Source: Diacronema lutheri (lineage: Eukaryota > Haptophyta > Pavlovophyceae > Pavlovales > Pavlovaceae). From it: a DNA stretch of 64,000 nucleotides. The notes under the pieces are model-generated. The model saw nothing but the letters and a program-made list of their open reading frames with translations, did no database searches and was not told the origin of the DNA. A program made the position numbers and the translations under genes. Each line of letters opens with the position of its first letter. Positions within the stretch are counted from its first letter, which is position 1. The stretch is taken from NCBI GenBank assembly GCA_019448385.1, contig JAGTXO010000040.1, positions 1 through 64,000 on the forward strand, written 5' to 3'. Positions 59,828 to 64,000 of the stretch are shown here, one piece after another.

Positions 59828-60874
59828 TTAGATTCCGTCAAGCTCGGCAGCGAGCATTTCGTCAACGAGCTCGTCGGCGCTGGCCGTCACCCAGTGCGCA
59901 CCCGCGCACCACGCCTCGACGCGCATCTCCGAGTCGGACGCCGCAACGGCCGAGCAGACGACGCGCAGCCAGTGGCGCGGCGCGGCGCGCGCGGCACGCA
60001 ACTGCTCGAGGGCGACGTCGCGTGCCTCCCAACCGACGACGAGCGCCCAAGCCGCGGCCGACGGGGAGCGCCCCGCCCCCGTCGACTTCTCCACGCCGCG
60101 GCCCGACGGCTCCTCGCGTGCCGAGAAGGCGGACAGCGCGGCGTCCCAATCAGCACGCTCGGCGCGCGCGCCCGCGCGCCGCAGCCGTTCGACCGCGCGC
60201 GCGGCGCGCGCACCGTCGTCGCACCAGAGCACCGCGTGCGGCGCGTGCGCCGGCGCAACGGCGCGCAGAAGCCGCGCGGCCGGCACGAAGAGCAGAATCT
60301 TACGGAGCGCGCGCGGCAAACCGCGCTCGCGCGGCGCGCGCGCACGGAAGGCTTCGATCGCGGCGAGCATGGCGGCGAGCATGACGGCGGGCGCGTCCGA
60401 GCTCGACGGCACGGTCGAGAAGCCCGCGCGCGCACACATCACGTAGCACGCGAGCGACGCGCACGCGTGCTCGTCCGCCACGCGCAGCGCATCGAGGAAC
60501 GCGGCCTCGACCGCGGCGGGCGTCGCTGGCTCGCGCCCGCGCGGGCCGTAACGCAGCGCGACGGCGTGCGCAATGCCACGGCAGCCGAGCGCGCCCGCGC
60601 CCGTCCACACCGCGCGCCCCACCGGCACCTCGCCGCCCGCCGCTGCCTTGGCAGCGTCGCTCTCGCGCAGGAGCGCCTCGCCGCCGAGGGCGAGCAACGC
60701 GCCGGCGATGCCGGAGACACCGCGCGTGAGCAGCGCCGCGTTGGCCGAGTTGACGACGCAGTCGACCCTGCGCGCGAGCAGCGCGAGCGACGCCAGATCG
60801 TCGAGTCGGCCGGCGACCAGCTGCACCTCGACGGCGTCGTCCCCCATGCGGACCATCACAAGGCGGTTCGCCAC
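59828..60874 (-). CDS. Macrodomain protein, second in the window
   Basis: Single exon, 348 aa. Residues about 25-180 are a macrodomain: RVDCVVNSANAALLTRGVSGIAGAL (the NSAN adenine/ribose loop and G-rich loop), EVPVGRAVWTGAGALGCRGIAHAV, and a helix-rich middle with STVPSSSDAP as the second loop region. The remaining 160 residues contain LRKILLFVPAARLLRAV and WLRVVCSAVA and could be a second degenerate macrodomain-like or wing domain. ADP-ribose or a derivative is the expected ligand; catalytic ability cannot be judged. It is only distantly related to the macrodomain gene at 33.1-33.85 kb and not a tandem copy. Confidence 0.75.
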   Translation of the reverse strand: MANRLVMVRMGDDAVEVQLVAGRLDDLASLALLARRVDCVVNSANAALLTRGVSGIAGALLALGGEALLRESDAAKAAAGGEVPVGRAVWTGAGALGCRGIAHAVALRYGPRGREPATPAAVEAAFLDALRVADEHACASLACYVMCARAGFSTVPSSSDAPAVMLAAMLAAIEAFRARAPRERGLPRALRKILLFVPAARLLRAVAPAHAPHAVLWCDDGARAARAVERLRRAGARAERADWDAALSAFSAREEPSGRGVEKSTGAGRSPSAAAWALVVGWEARDVALEQLRAARAAPRHWLRVVCSAVAASDSEMRVEAWCAGAHWVTASADELVDEMLAAELDGI

Positions 60875-61034
60875 TCACGACTCCTCCGCCCGTCCCCTTG
60901 GCGCCCACCCTCCGCTCCAAGGCGGCAAGGAGCTTCGCGCCCACTGAAATCTCCAATCGGGCATCAATTTTCAACTTTGGCCAAGACGTCAGCCAAAGTC
61001 ACACAGTCAGTCACGGCGACTCGGACGCGCACAG

Positions 61035-62825
61035 TCAGTCCTCGCCCAGCCACGCGCGCAGGAGCGCGAGCTCAACGCGGCGCGCGCTCACAAGTTCGGC
61101 ACTGTCCTGCGCGCTCGGCGCCGGGTTGCCCCAGCTGCCCAGGTCCGTGTGGTGTGAGCCATGCGGCAGGTTGAGCGTGACAAGTGACCGTGACCGTGAC
61201 GCGGGCGGTGACACCGTCACCGATCCTGCCGACCACGGATCGAGCAGGCCATTCGAGAAGAGGACGCGCGACGCGACGCGGTGCAGCGCGTTCAGCCCGC
61301 CCGCCATCCCCATGCTCTCCGGCAGCCATCGTAGCCTGCGACGGGCGACGGTTGGCGAGCCGGGCGGGAAGCCCAGCGGGCGCCAAGCGGGTGCGGGCGG
61401 GCGGCGCGCGATGAACCACGCCGCCATCGCCAGCGCACTGCGCGCGCGCCGTGCCGCGCCGGTGCCCGGACACGCGCCGCCCGGACACGCGCAGCCCGGA
61501 CACGCGCCGCCCGGACACGCGCCGCCCGGACACGCGCCGCGCGCAGGCGCCGCGCGCAGGCGCCGCGCGCAGGCGCCGCGCGCGCGCCTCGGCTCAACGC
61601 CAAACATGTCGCGGCACGCGCGCGCGAGCGCGTCCGGGTCCCACTCGAACGGCGGGAAAAAGTCCGTCACATTGTTCGCGGCGATTGGGTGAACAACCTC
61701 AGTGCAAGCAAGGTAGTACCAGCCAGTGTCTGCGCTCCCAGTGTGTGCGCTCCCAGTGTGTGCGCTCCCAGTGTCTGCGCTCCTCGGCCCGTCGAGCGCG
61801 GCGCCGAGCGCGCGTGCGAGCCGGCGCGCGCCCGACGGCCGCGCGCGCAGCAGCGGCGAGCGGTCGGCGGCGGCAAGCGCGCTCGCATTTAAACATTTGC
61901 CGGGCGGCACGAGAATGCGCGCGAAACCACCGAGCCCGCCCGGTATGCCCGTCATCACGAGCTTGCACGCGGCGAGGACGGGCGAGAGGTCGCGCGGGTA
62001 GCTCGACTCGGCCATCGCCGCGAGCACGTCCGTCAGCCGGCGGCCGAGCTGCGCGGCCGTGCTCGCCGTCGCAGGCGCGCACGTGTTGAACGCCCTGTCG
62101 ATCGCCGCGGGCGTCGCAGCGAGGAGGGCGGCGAACGCGGAGCGGACAGCACGCTCGCAGCCGGGCACCTGAAGCTCGAACGTGCGCGTCGCCACGCGGT
62201 ACCACCCGTACGCGTCCGTGAGTCCGGCGTACCCAAATATGGGCGCCGACGCGGCGAGGGCCGCGTGCACGAGCGCGGGGTATTTTGCGCGCAGCAAGAA
62301 CGCGAGCGTGCCGGCGAGCGAGCCGCCGAGCGCGATCACCTTGCTCTGCTCGGCGCCGTGCTCCGCACGCACCGCCACGACGAGCGCCGCCGCGTCCGCG
62401 AGCGCCTGCTCGATCGACAGCAGGCCGAGTCGCTCGGCGGAGCGGATGAACGAACCCTCCTCGCCGTACGGCATCGACTCGCCGAAGAAGCGCATCTCGG
62501 CAAAGAGGGCGAGTGCTGAGAGCTCGCGCGCGAGCTCGAGCACGTACCCCGAATGCGCGAACACCGAGTCGATCCCGTCGCCCTCGCCGCCCGTGTACAG
62601 CAGGATCGGCGCGCCCGGCCCCGCCCAGTGCGTCGCGTTCACGAGGTAGCGCTGGCGGAACGTGTCGCGGTTCTGCGCGTTGAAGTGGTCGCAGCGCTGC
62701 TCCAGGCTCGCGGGCACGTAGTAGGGCGGGTAGGGCGGTGGCGGCGACGCGGCGCGCACGGCGCGCGCGGCCGTGGCCAGCCAGAGGCTGAGGGCCGCGC
62801 GCGCGGCCGCGGAAGTGCGTGCCAT
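61035..62825 (-). CDS. Family S28 serine peptidase (lysosomal Pro-X carboxypeptidase / DPP7-like)
   Basis: Exons 62825-61588 and 61335-61035 (GC-AG intron of 252 bp, phase 2) give 512 aa, the family's normal size. A signal peptide (ALSLWLATAARAVRA) starts the protein. S28 hallmarks: LEQRCDHFNAQNRDTFRQRY, PILLYTGGEG, EMRFFGESMPYG, ALGGSLAGTLAFLLRAKYP with nucleophile Ser169 (usual GGSYGG, here GGSLAG), ACTEVVHPI, FSNGLLDPWSAGSV (catalytic Asp) and LPHGSHHTDL (catalytic His). Splicing gives GVEPRLRWLPESMGMAGGL, which fits relatives (WPRPDWLLTSFWGG); without it 84 junk residues would remain. It cleaves after proline at peptide ends in an acidic compartment or outside the cell. A Ser-Ala-His/Asp-Thr-Gly repeat (about 61725-61790) may be a coding insert. 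Confidence 0.92.
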   Translation of the reverse strand: MARTSAAARAALSLWLATAARAVRAASPPPPYPPYYVPASLEQRCDHFNAQNRDTFRQRYLVNATHWAGPGAPILLYTGGEGDGIDSVFAHSGYVLELARELSALALFAEMRFFGESMPYGEEGSFIRSAERLGLLSIEQALADAAALVVAVRAEHGAEQSKVIALGGSLAGTLAFLLRAKYPALVHAALAASAPIFGYAGLTDAYGWYRVATRTFELQVPGCERAVRSAFAALLAATPAAIDRAFNTCAPATASTAAQLGRRLTDVLAAMAESSYPRDLSPVLAACKLVMTGIPGGLGGFARILVPPGKCLNASALAAADRSPLLRARPSGARRLARALGAALDGPRSADTGSAHTGSAHTGSADTGWYYLACTEVVHPIAANNVTDFFPPFEWDPDALARACRDMFGVEPRRARGACARRLRAAPARGACPGGACPGGACPGCACPGGACPGTGAARRARSALAMAAWFIARRPPAPAWRPLGFPPGSPTVARRRLRWLPESMGMAGGLNALHRVASRVLFSNGLLDPWSAGSVTVSPPASRSRSLVTLNLPHGSHHTDLGSWGNPAPSAQDSAELVSARRVELALLRAWLGED

Positions 62826-62947
62826 GCCCGTCCACAATTCCTGTCAGGGGCTCGAAAAATACTAAAATGAGCTGACTGACGATGCGTGACCGATTGACTG
62901 ATCGGCGCGGGCTCGATCGGCCGTGCGGCGTCCGCGCGCCAGCGCGC

Positions 62948-63982
62948 TCAGCCGAGCGCGTGGCCAGCGTCCTCCTGCACGAAGAGCGCCGCGGCCATCT
63001 CCGCGCTGCTCGCCGCGTCGGCCGCCGCACACGCGAGCGCGCCCCCCCTCGCGGCGTTAAACACGTCAACGACCTCCGCGGCGCGCGCGGCCGAGTCCGC
63101 GCCCGCGACCTGCAGCACGACGACGCGCGCCTTTGGCGCGATCCGCCCCAGTCCGCCGCCACCGGGCATGCGCGCCAGCGCGCTGTCCAGCGCGCCGCGC
63201 CACTTCCCGTCCGCCTCGAACTCGAGCGTGCGCGCGAGCTGGAGTCCGGCGGCCGCGAGGCGCGCGCAGAGCTCGAGCGCCCCGGCGGTGCCGAGCGCAG
63301 GCGCGCAGACGAGCACCGTGGAGCCCGCCGCCGCCGCGTGCGCGCCGAGCGTGGACGGAACCGCCGATTGGTCGCGCCAACCGTCCGCCTCTTCGCGCGT
63401 CACGAAGGGCGCGAGGTCGTGCAGCCCCGAAACGCCCGGTTTTAAAAACGCGGGCGGTGACGCATCGGCACCGTCGAGCAGCGTGGCCGCGCCGTGCTTC
63501 GGGCTGAAGTTGTACACCTGGCGGCGTGCGCGCGGCGGCGCGGCGGCGCGGCGGCGTGGGGGTCGGCGTGGGGGTCGGCGTGGGGGTCGGCGTGGGGGTC
63601 GGCGTGGTGGTCGGCGTGGTGGTCGCTGTCGCTTCGAACGGGACGCGCGGTGGGCGTCGGGCGTGCCGCGGGCGGAGGCGAGGAGCGGCGGACGGGCGTG
63701 TCGCGTGCGCGCGCCGTGCAGCGCGGCGGGATGATCGGGCAGGGCGGAGGCGCCACCCACCTCCGACCAGCGGTTGTTAAACACGGACAGTCGCGCGGCC
63801 TCAAACTGGGCGGGCAGCGCAAAGTAGAAGAAGCTGTAACAGCCGAAACGGACGGCGCTCGACGTCTCGATGCTCGGCTGCGACACACAGTGCATCAGCA
63901 CGTCCAGCCGCTCACAGTCGCGCGTCCTGTGCCCGGTGCGCGCCGCACCGCGCCACGCCGCGGGTGCGCGCGCGCTCGACAC
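62948..63982 (-). CDS. Unidentified protein, 5' end at or beyond the window edge
   Basis: Exons 63982(or beyond)-63761 and 63517-62948, GT-AG intron (phase 0) joining RLSVFNNRWSE to VYNFSPKHGAATLLDG. The joined part (RFGCYSFFYFALPAQFEAARL, PAFLKPGVSGLHDLAPFVTREEADGW) looks folded. The C-terminal half is a likely nucleotide- or ligand-binding Rossmann-like segment (STVLVCAPALGTAGALELCARL, ARVVVLQVAGADSAARA). I do not recognise the family. The intron contains an 18-bp GGCGTGGGGGTC repeat (63556-63625). Only 18 bases remain upstream of the first ATG in the window, so the true start may lie outside. Confidence 0.55.
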   Translation of the reverse strand: MSSARAPAAWRGAARTGHRTRDCERLDVLMHCVSQPSIETSSAVRFGCYSFFYFALPAQFEAARLSVFNNRWSEVGGASALPDHPAALHGARTRHARPPLLASARGTPDAHRASRSKRQRPPRRPPRRPPRRPPRRPPRRPPRRRAAAPPRARRQVYNFSPKHGAATLLDGADASPPAFLKPGVSGLHDLAPFVTREEADGWRDQSAVPSTLGAHAAAAGSTVLVCAPALGTAGALELCARLAAAGLQLARTLEFEADGKWRGALDSALARMPGGGGLGRIAPKARVVVLQVAGADSAARAAEVVDVFNAARGGALACAAADAASSAEMAAALFVQEDAGHALG

Positions 63983-64000
63983 GCGCGCGCGCGCCGCGCA

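Noticed and set aside
61336-61587. 84-residue insertion in the S28 peptidase
   Set aside because: Although in frame, it is repetitive and removable as a GC-AG intron that restores the family alignment.

Overview
This is a nuclear window from a very GC-rich, intron-bearing, flagellated alga. I read it as a haptophyte-like protist (Pavlova/Diacronema or Emiliania grade). That is inference: there is a membrane protein with a bipartite plastid-type leader, several motile-cilium genes, TTAGGG-type telomere repeats, a volvocine-like hydroxyproline-rich giant protein, and an unusual 5' splice consensus (mostly GTGCG, with 4 GC-AG introns among the 25 I could place by protein continuity).

Layout. 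1-5.3 kb is repeat-rich, subtelomere-like sequence. It holds a telomere/CCCTCA satellite, the C-terminal remnant of a Fanzor (eukaryotic TnpB-like) RNA-guided nuclease, and a frameshifted Helitron-like gene split by a telomere-repeat insertion. 5.3-17 kb is one giant cell-surface protein gene (3885 aa, minus strand) with four related ectodomains set in Ser-Pro linkers. 17.2-20.6 kb is a nucleoside-hydrolase / membrane / TIR-like fusion gene. 20.8-24.3 kb is pantothenate kinase. 24.5-25.2 kb is an RGG protein with a UAP56-binding motif. 25.7-29.2 kb has a tandem array, an EF-hand-like repeat protein and an F-box/E2-fold fusion. 29.4-32.4 kb is mitochondrial ribosomal protein uL2m, whose 1.8 kb intron is packed with repeats. 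32.6-35.0 kb has a second tandem array, a macrodomain protein and a possible flagellar protein. Then come RPA3 (35.3-35.75), SAM synthetase (36.1-37.9), a TA-flanked MITE (38.1-38.3), axonemal dynein light chain p28/DNALI1 (38.5-40.2), and two poorly characterised genes (40.3-45.8).

45.4-48.9 kb is transposon territory, with a possible retroelement scrap and a PIF/Harbinger transposase. 49.0-53.5 kb is a head-to-head pair of ciliary transition-zone genes, tectonic and TMEM138. 53.8-57.7 kb is a RING E3 ligase. It is followed by U2A' (57.9-59.0), a plastid-type membrane protein (59.1-59.7), a second macrodomain protein (59.8-60.9), a family S28 serine peptidase (61.0-62.8) and an unidentified gene running to the window edge.

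Themes. Genes are dense and often divergent, with seven head-to-head pairs whose start codons are 33-281 bp apart. Tandem repeats repeatedly grow out of gene boundaries: three genes have arrays or copies that include their own stop-codon region, and two have triplicated splice-donor regions. Telomere repeats occur inside a coding sequence and inside introns. Cilium genes (tectonic, TMEM138, DNALI1) show a motile, ciliated cell. I saw no rRNA, tRNA or CRISPR array.
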